A stretch of DNA of 42,200 nucleotides from Phycisphaerae bacterium (GTDB taxonomy: Bacteria > Planctomycetota > Phycisphaerae > JAAYCJ01), in assembly GCA_012729815.1 (NCBI GenBank), contig JAAYCJ010000321.1, positions 1 to 42,200 of the forward strand, read 5' to 3'. A program made the position numbers and the translations under genes. The notes under the pieces were generated by a model that was not told the DNA's origin, did no database searches, and was given only the letters and a program-made list of their open reading frames with translations. The stretch's first letter is position 1, and every line of letters begins with the position of its first letter. This document shows positions 1-6,781 of this stretch, piece after piece.

Positions 1-1319
1 ACGACCGCCACGTGATGGATGTACGGCCCTTCGATAAACGCCCGCTCCCACTTCGGCCAGTCGTCCACTTCCATCCAGACGTAGGTGTTCTGGGTCTGCG
101 GGCCGGGCACGGCTTGGCCTTCGCCGGCGATCAGGCGGTAGCGTCCGCCGTCGCCGTCGAACCGGGCCACGGTCAGCGGGCCGCCTCGCAGTCGCGCGTG
201 CAGCATGCCGGAAAGCGGGCTGGGCAGGATCCAGTGCTTGCCGATCCGCTTGGCGCTGTCGTCGGCGATCAGCGTGGTCGGGCCTTCCGCGTGCCACAGT
301 AACACCGCGTCGTCGTTGTCCGGATGCCGTATGGTCAGGTCGGCCAGAAACGACGGCGTCCGCTCCAGCGTCGCCGCCTCAGCCAGCACCGACGAGATCG
401 CCCCGTGCACGTCCGTCTCGCAGACCACCGGCAGCCCCTTGTCGCCCGCCAGGGCCCTCGCCAGCGAGTCGTAGGCGCCCAACTCATCCGGCAGCGATGT
501 GAACGATTCGACGGCGATCGCCAGCAGGCCCTGTTCGTGGGCCCATTCCAGGTAGAAGTCGCGCAAGGCCAGCAGCCGCACCAGCGGTTCGTCGCTTTCA
601 AAGCCCTCGAACGTGAAGGTCTGCTTCAGCTCCGCCAGTTCCTCGCGATAGCGGCCCTCCCGCTCGGCGGCGGTCTGTCGAACCCGCTGCACCACCTTCA
701 CCAGGTCGATCGGGACGATCTCCACGCCGAACCGTTCGAGCAGTTCGCTCTCGTTGATCTTGGTCGTCCAGAAAAAGTCGATCCGCCCGCCCACCAGGCC
801 GATCCGCAGCCGTCGCGACGCCTTGACCACCGACGCCGTCCGCATGAAGTCCATCATGCCGTTCCGGAATGCCGGCTCATCGATCCGGCCGTTCTCGACG
901 TAGGTAAACGGCACGCCGAGTTTGACCAGCACCTTGCTGGTGGCGAACAGCCCGCAGAGCGTATCGCGAAGCCGCGTGCCGTCCGCCAGCGGCGCCTCGT
1001 CGCGCGGGCCCCACAACAGGACCGGCAACCCGAGCTTCTTGGCGATCATCCCGGCGGCCCCTTCGGTGCCGAAGTTGCAGTGCGGCACAAACAGGGCGTC
1101 CACGCCCTCGCGGCGGAAAAAGTCCACCACCGGCCCCACGTGTCGCTGATCCCGCACCAGCCCGTCGTCGTCGGGCAGCACGTCGTCGAGATCGACGTAC
1201 CAGATGTCCCAGGCGTCCAGGCAGGCTTTGATCCTCTGTTTATAGTCGATCGCGTCCTCATGCGAGAACACGAACTTGCCGATCGGGCAGAGCCCAAGTT
1301 TGACGTTCCGCCAGTTCAT
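1..1319 (-). CDS. L-fucose/L-arabinose isomerase-like protein (3' end beyond window)
   Basis: About 439 residues are visible; the frame is open to the left edge, so the C-terminus is missing. It begins MNWRNVKLGLCPIGKFVFSH and continues with an alpha/beta pattern (GVDALFVPHCNFGTEGAAGM, then GLPVLLWGPRDEAPL) typical of the fucose/arabinose isomerase fold (COG2407). Further on are the family-like stretches LLAIAVESFTSLPDELG and LPVVCETDVHGAISS; the latter carries conserved acidic and His residues near the metal site. The end of the visible part (FIEGPYIHHVAV) matches the usual C-terminal 'hHvav' region. The ATG at 1319 has AAGGAG about 7 nt upstream. Known members isomerise aldoses, but many relatives with this degree of divergence are uncharacterised, so the substrate is open. 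It lies 71 nt after the citrate synthase stop on the same strand and may be co-transcribed with it. Confidence 0.8.
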   Translation of the reverse strand, partial: MNWRNVKLGLCPIGKFVFSHEDAIDYKQRIKACLDAWDIWYVDLDDVLPDDDGLVRDQRHVGPVVDFFRREGVDALFVPHCNFGTEGAAGMIAKKLGLPVLLWGPRDEAPLADGTRLRDTLCGLFATSKVLVKLGVPFTYVENGRIDEPAFRNGMMDFMRTASVVKASRRLRIGLVGGRIDFFWTTKINESELLERFGVEIVPIDLVKVVQRVRQTAAEREGRYREELAELKQTFTFEGFESDEPLVRLLALRDFYLEWAHEQGLLAIAVESFTSLPDELGAYDSLARALAGDKGLPVVCETDVHGAISSVLAEAATLERTPSFLADLTIRHPDNDDAVLLWHAEGPTTLIADDSAKRIGKHWILPSPLSGMLHARLRGGPLTVARFDGDGGRYRLIAGEGQAVPGPQTQNTYVWMEVDDWPKWERAFIEGPYIHHVAV

Positions 1320-1390
1320 CCGGCACTCCTTCGTGTACGGGTCAGGACCTCAAGTCTACCCCGGACGCCAACGGCGTGACAGGAGATTCG

Positions 1391-2680
1391 CTAGCGATCC
1401 GCCAGCGGCTCATAGCGGGCGATGTCCCGGCCGGTGTAGATCTGGCGGGGCCGCGCAATCTTCATCTCCGGTTCCGCGTGCTGCTCGCGCCAATGGGCGA
1501 TCCAGCCGGGAAGACGGCCGATGGCGAACATCACCGTGAACATGTTCGTCGGGATGCCCATCGCCCTCAGAATGATCCCGCTGTAGAAGTCCACGTTCGG
1601 GTACAGCTTGCGCTCGACAAAGTACGAATCGGCCAGGGCCAACTCCTCCAGCTTTCTGGCGATATCCAACAACGGATCGTCGATGCCCAGAAGCCCCAGC
1701 ATCCGGTCCGCCGCCGCCTTCAGGATCTTCGCCCGCGGGTCGTAGTTGCGGTACACCCGGTGCCCGAAACCGGCCAGGCGGAACTGGCTCGTCTTATCTT
1801 TCGCCATGCGAATGCAGTCCTCCGGCGTCATGCCGCCACGGTGGATCTGTTCGAGCATCTCGATCACATCCACGTTCGCCCCGCCGTGCAGGCGGCCCCA
1901 CAACGCGCACACCGCCGCCGCGCAGGACGCGAAGCAGTTCGCCCGACTCGAGCCCACCATCCGCACCGTCGACGTGCTGCAGTTCTGCTCGTGGTCCGCA
2001 TGGAGAATCAGAACCAGGTTCAGCGCCTCCTCCACCTCCGGGCGCAGGACGTACTCCCGATGCGGAAGCGAGAACATCATGTGCAGCAGATTCGCGCAAT
2101 ACCGCAGGTTCGGGTCCGGGTAGATGAACGGCAGGCCCAGCGACCGACGATAGGAGAACGCCGCGATCGTCCGCACCTTACTGATCAGGCGGGCGCTCAT
2201 CTCCTCGAACGCGTCATCGTCCTCGAGCTGGAAGAACTGCGGATGGAAACACGACAGGGCGTTGATCATCGCCGACAGCATCGCCATCGGCGGAGCGCTC
2301 ACCGGAAAGCCCTCGAAGTGATGCTTCATCGACTCATGGAGCAGCTCGTTGTTCGTCAATCGGCGGCTGAACGCCGACAGCTCCTTCCGGTCGGGAAGCC
2401 GCCCGTAGATCAGCAGCCACGCCACCTCCACGAAATTCGTCGTCGCTCCGGTCAGTTCCTCGATCGGAATCCCCCGATACCGCAGAACCCCCTTCTCCCC
2501 GTCGATGTAGGTGATCGCGCTCTCGCACGAGGCGGTGTTCCCATAGCCCGGATCGTAGGTCACCAAGCCCGTCGTCGCCCGCAGCTTGCGGATGTCGATC
2601 CCCCGCTCCCCGTGAACCCCGGTCACCACCGGCAGTTCCACCTCCCGCCCGTCAACCGTCAGCTTCACCGTCTCACCCAT
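1391..2680 (-). CDS. gltA: Citrate synthase
   Basis: Condenses oxaloacetate and acetyl-CoA into citrate, the entry step of the TCA cycle, in the cytosol. The 429-residue length and motif order match the hexameric, E. coli-like type. The catalytic triad is visible: H265 in RLHGGANVDVIE, H307 in GFGHRVYRNYDPRA and D364 in NVDFYSG, almost the same numbering as E. coli H264/H305/D362. HADHEQNCSTSTVR (227-240) is the other signature block. The N-terminal small beta domain (residues 1-45) is present, as expected for GltA rather than the shorter archaeal/methylcitrate type. The ATG at 2680 has GGGAGG 6 nt upstream. It appears to have its own promoter (near 2846-2875) and a hairpin in the leader. A methylcitrate synthase role is less likely, since no prp genes are nearby. 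Confidence 0.96.
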   Translation of the reverse strand: MGETVKLTVDGREVELPVVTGVHGERGIDIRKLRATTGLVTYDPGYGNTASCESAITYIDGEKGVLRYRGIPIEELTGATTNFVEVAWLLIYGRLPDRKELSAFSRRLTNNELLHESMKHHFEGFPVSAPPMAMLSAMINALSCFHPQFFQLEDDDAFEEMSARLISKVRTIAAFSYRRSLGLPFIYPDPNLRYCANLLHMMFSLPHREYVLRPEVEEALNLVLILHADHEQNCSTSTVRMVGSSRANCFASCAAAVCALWGRLHGGANVDVIEMLEQIHRGGMTPEDCIRMAKDKTSQFRLAGFGHRVYRNYDPRAKILKAAADRMLGLLGIDDPLLDIARKLEELALADSYFVERKLYPNVDFYSGIILRAMGIPTNMFTVMFAIGRLPGWIAHWREQHAEPEMKIARPRQIYTGRDIARYEPLADR

Positions 2681-2806
2681 CGGAAACCTCCCGTCAGAAG
2701 CGATCCGCCCAGCGGCCGACCGGTCCCCGACCGTACGTTCGGATCAGAGGCCGTCACCCACCGCATGGATCGCGGTTCCGATGGCGGCCCGACCATCGCA
2801 TAACCC

Positions 2807-2828
2807 TGCAGCGGCCCGCGCCGCTGCA
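2807..2828 (-). promoter_or_regulatory. Perfect 8-bp hairpin in the gltA leader / after the GT2 operon
   Basis: TGCAGCGG and CCGCTGCA form an 8-bp perfect stem around a 6-nt CCCGCG loop. On the minus strand it lies 103 nt past the GT2 stop codon and about 127 nt before the gltA start, just downstream of a TATAAT box. No U-tract follows it, so a simple intrinsic terminator is not supported; an mRNA-stabilising or regulatory 5' leader hairpin is equally possible. Confidence 0.45.
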
Positions 2829-2845
2829 CCCTTGTTCGCACCAGT

Positions 2846-2875
2846 ATTATACGATGCCCTCCACATCCGGTTCAG
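2846..2875 (-). promoter_or_regulatory. Putative gltA promoter
   Basis: Minus strand: a perfect -10 TATAAT at 2851-2846 with a weak -35 CTGAAC at 2875-2870, 18-bp spacer. It would start transcription near 2839 and give a leader of about 160 nt containing the 2807-2828 hairpin. Confidence 0.5.
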
Positions 2876-2931
2876 AACCCGCCCTCAGCCTCCCCTCGCG
2901 AAGGTCCATCAGCGGATGCACGTCGGCTTCA

Positions 2932-3900
2932 TTAGGGCCGACCGGCGCCGCCCCGCCAGATCTCACGCACGTGGTAGATCCGCTTGCCCGAGGCCTCGAA
3001 GTAAATCCGCGCCAGCACCTCGCCCAACAGCCCCATCGAGACGAAACTCACACTCACGATCACCAGCAGCACCGTAAGCAGCACGAGCGGCCCGTGGAAG
3101 GCCATGATATCCATCCCGCGCGCGAACTTGTCCCACAGGATGTACAGCCCGAGCACGAAACCCATCGCGAAACAGATCAGACCCAATAGCCCGAAGAACT
3201 GCAGCGGGCGGTGCAGGTAGCGCAGCAGGAACCGTACGGTCAGCAGGTCGAACAGCACGCGGACCGTCCGCCCGATGCCGTAGTTGCTCTTGCCGAACGG
3301 CCGGTTGACGTTCTGGATCGGAAGCTCGGTGATCTTGGCCCCCACCGAACTGGCCAGCGCCGGGATGAACCGGTGCAATTCGCCGTAGAGCCGAATCTCC
3401 TTGATCAGCTCCGACCGGTACGCCTTGAACGTCGTGCCGAAATCGTGAATCTCCACGCCGGAGAGCCACCGCATCAACCGGTTGGCCACCAGCGAGGGAA
3501 TCCGACGCACCCAGAAATTGTCCACCCGCTTTTCACGCCAGCCGGAGACCAGGTCGTAGCCCTCGTCGATCTTGGCCACAAACCGCGGAATCTCCTCCGG
3601 GTGATGCTGAAGGTCGGCGTCCATGGCGATGATGGTCCGGCCGCGGGCCTCGTCGAACCCAGCCGCCAGGGCCGGGGTCTGGCCGAAGTTTCGCCGCAGC
3701 AGCACCAGCCGCACCCGCGGGTCGTCGCCCGCCTCACGCTTCAGGACGGCTACGCTGTTGTCCCGGCTGCCGTCGTCGACAAAGACGATCTCCCAGCTTC
3801 GGCCCAGATCCATCAGGACCTTGCGGGTCCGGCGGTACAGCTCGGCGATCGAGTCCGCCTCGTTGTAGACCGGGAAAACGATCGAAAGCTCGACGTCCAT
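2932..3900 (-). CDS. GT2 glycosyltransferase, DPM1/GtrB/ArnC-like, membrane-anchored
   Basis: A 322-residue family 2 glycosyltransferase that probably moves a sugar from a nucleotide donor to a polyprenyl phosphate at the inner membrane. The N-terminal GT-A domain shows LSIVFPVYNE (6-15), VDDGS (41-45) and MDADLQHHPEEIPRF with the metal-binding DxD (about 93-95). Two hydrophobic segments follow: LLGLICFAMGFVLGLYIL, then VLLTVLLVIVSVSFVSMGLL with the usual GEVLARIYFE tail, the pattern of polyprenyl-phosphate glycosyltransferases. The open frame extends upstream to 4182, but the ATG at 3900 shares its A with the TGA of the preceding deacetylase gene (TGATG), which indicates translational coupling and fixes the start. 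It is the last gene of a three-gene cassette. The sugar is unknown. Confidence 0.88.
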   Translation of the reverse strand: MDVELSIVFPVYNEADSIAELYRRTRKVLMDLGRSWEIVFVDDGSRDNSVAVLKREAGDDPRVRLVLLRRNFGQTPALAAGFDEARGRTIIAMDADLQHHPEEIPRFVAKIDEGYDLVSGWREKRVDNFWVRRIPSLVANRLMRWLSGVEIHDFGTTFKAYRSELIKEIRLYGELHRFIPALASSVGAKITELPIQNVNRPFGKSNYGIGRTVRVLFDLLTVRFLLRYLHRPLQFFGLLGLICFAMGFVLGLYILWDKFARGMDIMAFHGPLVLLTVLLVIVSVSFVSMGLLGEVLARIYFEASGKRIYHVREIWRGGAGRP

Positions 3901-4799
3901 CACCGGCTCTCCCGGCCCTTCGACGGCCCGCTCGCCGGATGCGGCGGGCGATCCATGGACAACTCGCGATAGCTTATCAGCCTGATGTTGCGCAACCGAC
4001 ATCGCTCTATGACCTCTCGATCCGTAAGCAGTTCCAACTCCGTCTCCCGCGAACCGGTAAGCCGCGTCTCGTCGGAGGCCAGACCGCAGGCGTAGCCTGG
4101 ATGAACCATCAGCTCCGTCGTGCCCGGCGATAATCGATCCAATATATCCAGAAGCCCCTGCTTTGTCCATGAACCGGTCCACGAGATGCCCACGAAACGA
4201 TCCGCAGACGCCACTTGTGATGATTTAATATAATAATTACATATTAACGCCATCGGACTCAGCATCGCCAGCTTGACCCGCGTGGCCGGCTGGCCGCCGC
4301 CCGTCCACCATCGCTCGCGCAAGGCCCGCACGGCGGGGATCGAGAACTCCTCGGCGATCCGGCAGACCATACGTCCGATAACCGGGCAGAAGTGCAGATG
4401 CTTGTGGGTGTCCAGGTGCGTCGGCGTGGTACCGTGGTCCAGCAGCCACCGGACCTGGGAAGCGAAGTGCTGGTAGAGCTGATCGCGGGCGACGCGGCTG
4501 AGCCGCACCGCCAGCCAGAGCCGAATCACCCCAAACCGCGCCCGACCGTCGGTGTGGTAGATCGCCGAGAGGCGGCGGGGCTCCACCAGCGACCGGCCCA
4601 GACCGTAGGCCAGGTGCACGCCCACGCCCAACTCCGGATTCTCAGCGGCCAGACGCACCGCGTGCTCCGCCGCCGGGCCCGTCGCCGCCAGCGTCGCGCT
4701 GGTCACGATCCCGTTGCGGTGGGCCTCGACGATCCCTTCGTTGACCCCTTCCGACCAGCCGAAGTCATCCGCGTTGACGATCAGACGTCGTTCCAACAT
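3900..4799 (-). CDS. YdjC/ChbG-family carbohydrate deacetylase
   Basis: A 299-residue protein of the YdjC/ChbG/HpnK family, metal-dependent deacetylases acting on N-acetylated sugars. It starts MLERRLIVNADDFGWSEGVNEGI: the NADDFG block carries the catalytic and metal-binding Asp pair (D11, D12). A second metal motif, PTHLDTHKHLHFCP, supplies His residues, and ELMVHPGYACG near the end is the third conserved block. The frame stays open up to 4916, but the ATG at 4799 places the conserved N-terminus at the usual distance and overlaps the upstream gene by 35 nt. Neighbours are a lipid-A synthase N-domain protein (upstream) and a GT2 polyprenyl-sugar transferase (overlapping downstream), so it more likely trims an acetyl group from an envelope lipid-linked sugar than from chitobiose. 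That role is inferred. Confidence 0.88.
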   Translation of the reverse strand: MLERRLIVNADDFGWSEGVNEGIVEAHRNGIVTSATLAATGPAAEHAVRLAAENPELGVGVHLAYGLGRSLVEPRRLSAIYHTDGRARFGVIRLWLAVRLSRVARDQLYQHFASQVRWLLDHGTTPTHLDTHKHLHFCPVIGRMVCRIAEEFSIPAVRALRERWWTGGGQPATRVKLAMLSPMALICNYYIKSSQVASADRFVGISWTGSWTKQGLLDILDRLSPGTTELMVHPGYACGLASDETRLTGSRETELELLTDREVIERCRLRNIRLISYRELSMDRPPHPASGPSKGRESR

Positions 4800-5088
4800 C
4801 CTTCCCTTCCGCCGTCGCGTGGCGATGGTTTTTGATGAGCGCCAAATTCCGGACATAAATGAATACGCCCAGCCCCTGTCCGAAAGTGAAGACGGGGTCG
4901 TTGATCCCGATCGCATAGATGGTCAAAATGATCCCGCCGAGCAGCGACAGATACCAGAACACGACCGGCACGTAGCTCTGCTTCCGCCGCTCCGAGGCGA
5001 TCCACTGGACAATGAATCGTGAACCGAATACCGCTTGTCCGGCGAAACCCACCGCCGTCCACGCGCTGAAATCAAAGGGATTCGTCAT
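4765..5088 (-). CDS. Lipid-A-disaccharide synthase N-terminal-domain (LAB_N) membrane protein
   Basis: A 107-residue small membrane protein. WTAVGFAGQAVFGSRFIVQWIASERRKQSYVP and the following hydrophobic helices (VVFWYLSLLGGIILTIYAIG and GQGLGVFIYVRNLALI) match the LAB_N domain (PF07578), which is fused to LpxB in some bacteria and free-standing in others. The free form often sits beside GT2 and deacetylase genes and is thought to help lipid-linked sugar transfer or membrane anchoring; its biochemical role is not established. I chose the ATG at 5088 over a TTG at 5103 because GAGGA lies 8 nt before it. First gene of a minus-strand cassette with the ChbG-like and GT2 genes. I found no convincing -35/-10 pair upstream. 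Confidence 0.85.
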   Translation of the reverse strand: MTNPFDFSAWTAVGFAGQAVFGSRFIVQWIASERRKQSYVPVVFWYLSLLGGIILTIYAIGINDPVFTFGQGLGVFIYVRNLALIKNHRHATAEGKDVGTTSDRQRG

Positions 5089-5201
5089 CGGCGCATTCCT
5101 CAATATACTCCGGCTGGAATCTTGTCTGCCGAAAAGCTCAGTAGACTACAACGGCCTCGCCAACGCAAGCGAATCGCCCGCAGCGGCCGCCTTCTGTGCT
5201 G

Positions 5202-5229
5202 TTGAACCGGCCCGTTCCGCGGGTACAAT
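5202..5229 (+). promoter_or_regulatory. Putative promoter of the FAD-oxidoreductase unit
   Basis: TTGAAC (5202-5207), 16-bp spacer, TACAAT (5224-5229). The start would be near 5236, just before a strong ribosome site (GAGGAGG, 5252-5258) that now serves only the 35-codon relic at 5266. Confidence 0.5.
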
Positions 5230-5265
5230 GCGGGAGCATCACCAGTAACCCAAGAGGAGGCCGCC

Positions 5266-5373
5266 ATGCCGACTTACGAATGTGACGTGGTTGTGACGGG
5301 GGCCGGACCGGCTGGGTTCGCCGCCGCGACATCCCCGCCGGCTTACGACATCGACGCCGCCGAGATCCGTTAA
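5266..5373 (+). pseudogene. Relic of an FAD-dependent oxidoreductase (internally deleted)
   Basis: ATG at 5266 with a strong Shine-Dalgarno (GAGGAGG, 7 nt spacer) opens a 35-codon frame that starts MPTYECDVVVTGAGPAGFAA, a clear Rossmann dinucleotide-binding N-terminus (GxGxxG). After residue 23 it jumps to SPPAYDIDAAEIR and a TAA stop. This short tail resembles the extreme C-terminus of the same family (the neighbouring full-length gene has CDPHQLQNVLR at the matching place). The simplest reading is a former gene of about 450 codons that lost its middle by one in-frame deletion, leaving promoter, ribosome site, first beta-alpha unit and last helix. A functional leader peptide is an alternative. 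It ends 36 nt before the intact paralogue-like gene. Confidence 0.65.
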
Positions 5374-5409
5374 CCGGATGAAACACTGAGCTTCCAGGAA
5401 ACCACTGCC

Positions 5410-6774
5410 ATGCAAGTCACGCTGAATGCCAACCACGGCTCCGACGTCGACGTCCTGGTCTGCGGTGGAGGGCCGGCGGGCGTAGCCGCCGCCGTCGCCG
5501 CCGGGCGACAGGGGGCTAGGACGCTGCTCGTCGAGCGGTTCGGCTGCCTCGGCGGGGTCGCCACCAACTCGCTGGTCGGCGTCTGGCTGGGCAGCTACTC
5601 CCGCGACGGCCGGTTTCCCGTCATCGCGGGCGTCTTTCAGAAGGTCGTCGATCGTCTGGTCGCCGAAGGGGCGGCCGTTTCACAAACCCAGGACGTGATC
5701 AGCGGCACCCGTCACGTCGGCTACGGCCCCAACCACGGCCGGACCGTGCCATTCGAATTCGAGCCCTGCAAACGCATCCTCGACCAATTCGTCGGCGAGG
5801 CCGGAGCGAGAGTCCTCTTTTTCACCACCGCCATCCATCCCATCGTCGAGAGCCGCCGCATCGCGCAAGTCCTTCTGCACGGCAAGTCCGGCCTGACCGC
5901 CGTGCGTCCCAAGACCGTGGTGGACGCCACCGGCGACGCCGATCTGGCCTTTCGGGCCGGATGCCCCACCGTCAAGGGCCGCGACGAGGACGCCCTGATG
6001 ACCCCCGCGTCGGTCATCTTCGTGCTCGAGGACGTCGACTCAGCCGCGTTCGAAGCCTACTGCCGCGACACCGGCGACGTGCGTTTCCGCCGCATCATCA
6101 GCAACCTGCGAGAAACCGGCGAGTGGCCCTTTTCCACCGACATCATCGTCGGCTGCGAGATGCCCAGGCGAGGCACGTTCTTCATCAACGCCCTGTGCCA
6201 CTGCGGCATCGACGGGACCGACGACGCGAGCCTCACCCGCGGCATGATCGAGGGCCGATCCGAAGCTCACAGCCTGTTTCAGATCATGCGGAAGCATATG
6301 CCCGGTTTTTCTCGCTGCCGGCTCACCCAGACCAGTCCCGCCATCGGCATTCGCGAGACCCGCCGCATCGTCGGACGCTACACCCTCACCGACGAGGACC
6401 TTTTGGCCGGGCAATCCTTCGACGACACCGTCGCCCTCACCGGCTATCAATGGGATATGACCGACCCGAAAAAGCCGTCGCATCAGCCGATGGATGGCAA
6501 ACCCATCACTAAGCCTTACACCGAAATCCCCTACCGCTGCCTCGTCCCGCAGGCCATCGACAACCTGATCGTCGCCGGACGCAGCATCTCGGTCTCATGG
6601 AACGCCCTGGGACCGGTCCGCATCATGCCGTGCTGCTTCGCCACCGGCCAAGCCGCCGGCGCCGCAGCCGCCCTGGCCGCCGCGTCAGGCGCCGCCGTCG
6701 GCGAATGCGATCCGCACCAACTCCAGAACGTCCTGCGATCCGCGGGGGCGATCATCCAACCCGCGATCGGCTGA
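5410..6774 (+). CDS. FAD-dependent oxidoreductase (FAD_oxidored, PF12831-like)
   Basis: A 454-residue flavoprotein. The N-terminal FAD-binding motif is VDVLVCGGGPAGVAAAVAAGRQGARTLLVER with the acidic residue closing the first Rossmann unit (GGGPAG at about 18-23). LGGVATNSLVGVW and VVDATGDADLAFRAG (second FAD contact, about 175-189) and the C-terminal IDNLIVAGRSISVSWNALGPVRIMPCCFATGQAAGAAAALA (third FAD contact) are standard for this family. RETRRIVGRYTLTDEDLL is another characteristic block. Substrates of these proteins are largely unknown; they are abundant in Planctomycetes and often sit with sugar-degrading genes. No signal peptide is visible, so cytosolic. AGGA lies about 10 nt before the ATG. 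It follows a degraded relative at 5266 and probably uses that gene's old promoter. Confidence 0.88.
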   Translation: MQVTLNANHGSDVDVLVCGGGPAGVAAAVAAGRQGARTLLVERFGCLGGVATNSLVGVWLGSYSRDGRFPVIAGVFQKVVDRLVAEGAAVSQTQDVISGTRHVGYGPNHGRTVPFEFEPCKRILDQFVGEAGARVLFFTTAIHPIVESRRIAQVLLHGKSGLTAVRPKTVVDATGDADLAFRAGCPTVKGRDEDALMTPASVIFVLEDVDSAAFEAYCRDTGDVRFRRIISNLRETGEWPFSTDIIVGCEMPRRGTFFINALCHCGIDGTDDASLTRGMIEGRSEAHSLFQIMRKHMPGFSRCRLTQTSPAIGIRETRRIVGRYTLTDEDLLAGQSFDDTVALTGYQWDMTDPKKPSHQPMDGKPITKPYTEIPYRCLVPQAIDNLIVAGRSISVSWNALGPVRIMPCCFATGQAAGAAAALAAASGAAVGECDPHQLQNVLRSAGAIIQPAIG

Positions 6775-6781
6775 TCGATCC

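Noticed and set aside
324-2803. Plus-strand frames of 351 and 475 codons opposite the isomerase-like and citrate synthase genes.
   Set aside because: Arg/Pro/Gln-rich antisense translations; citrate synthase on the minus strand has all catalytic residues.
3901-4182. N-terminal extension of the GT2 gene to 4182.
   Set aside because: It overlaps the deacetylase gene and lacks family sequence; the TGATG overlap at 3900 gives the natural start.
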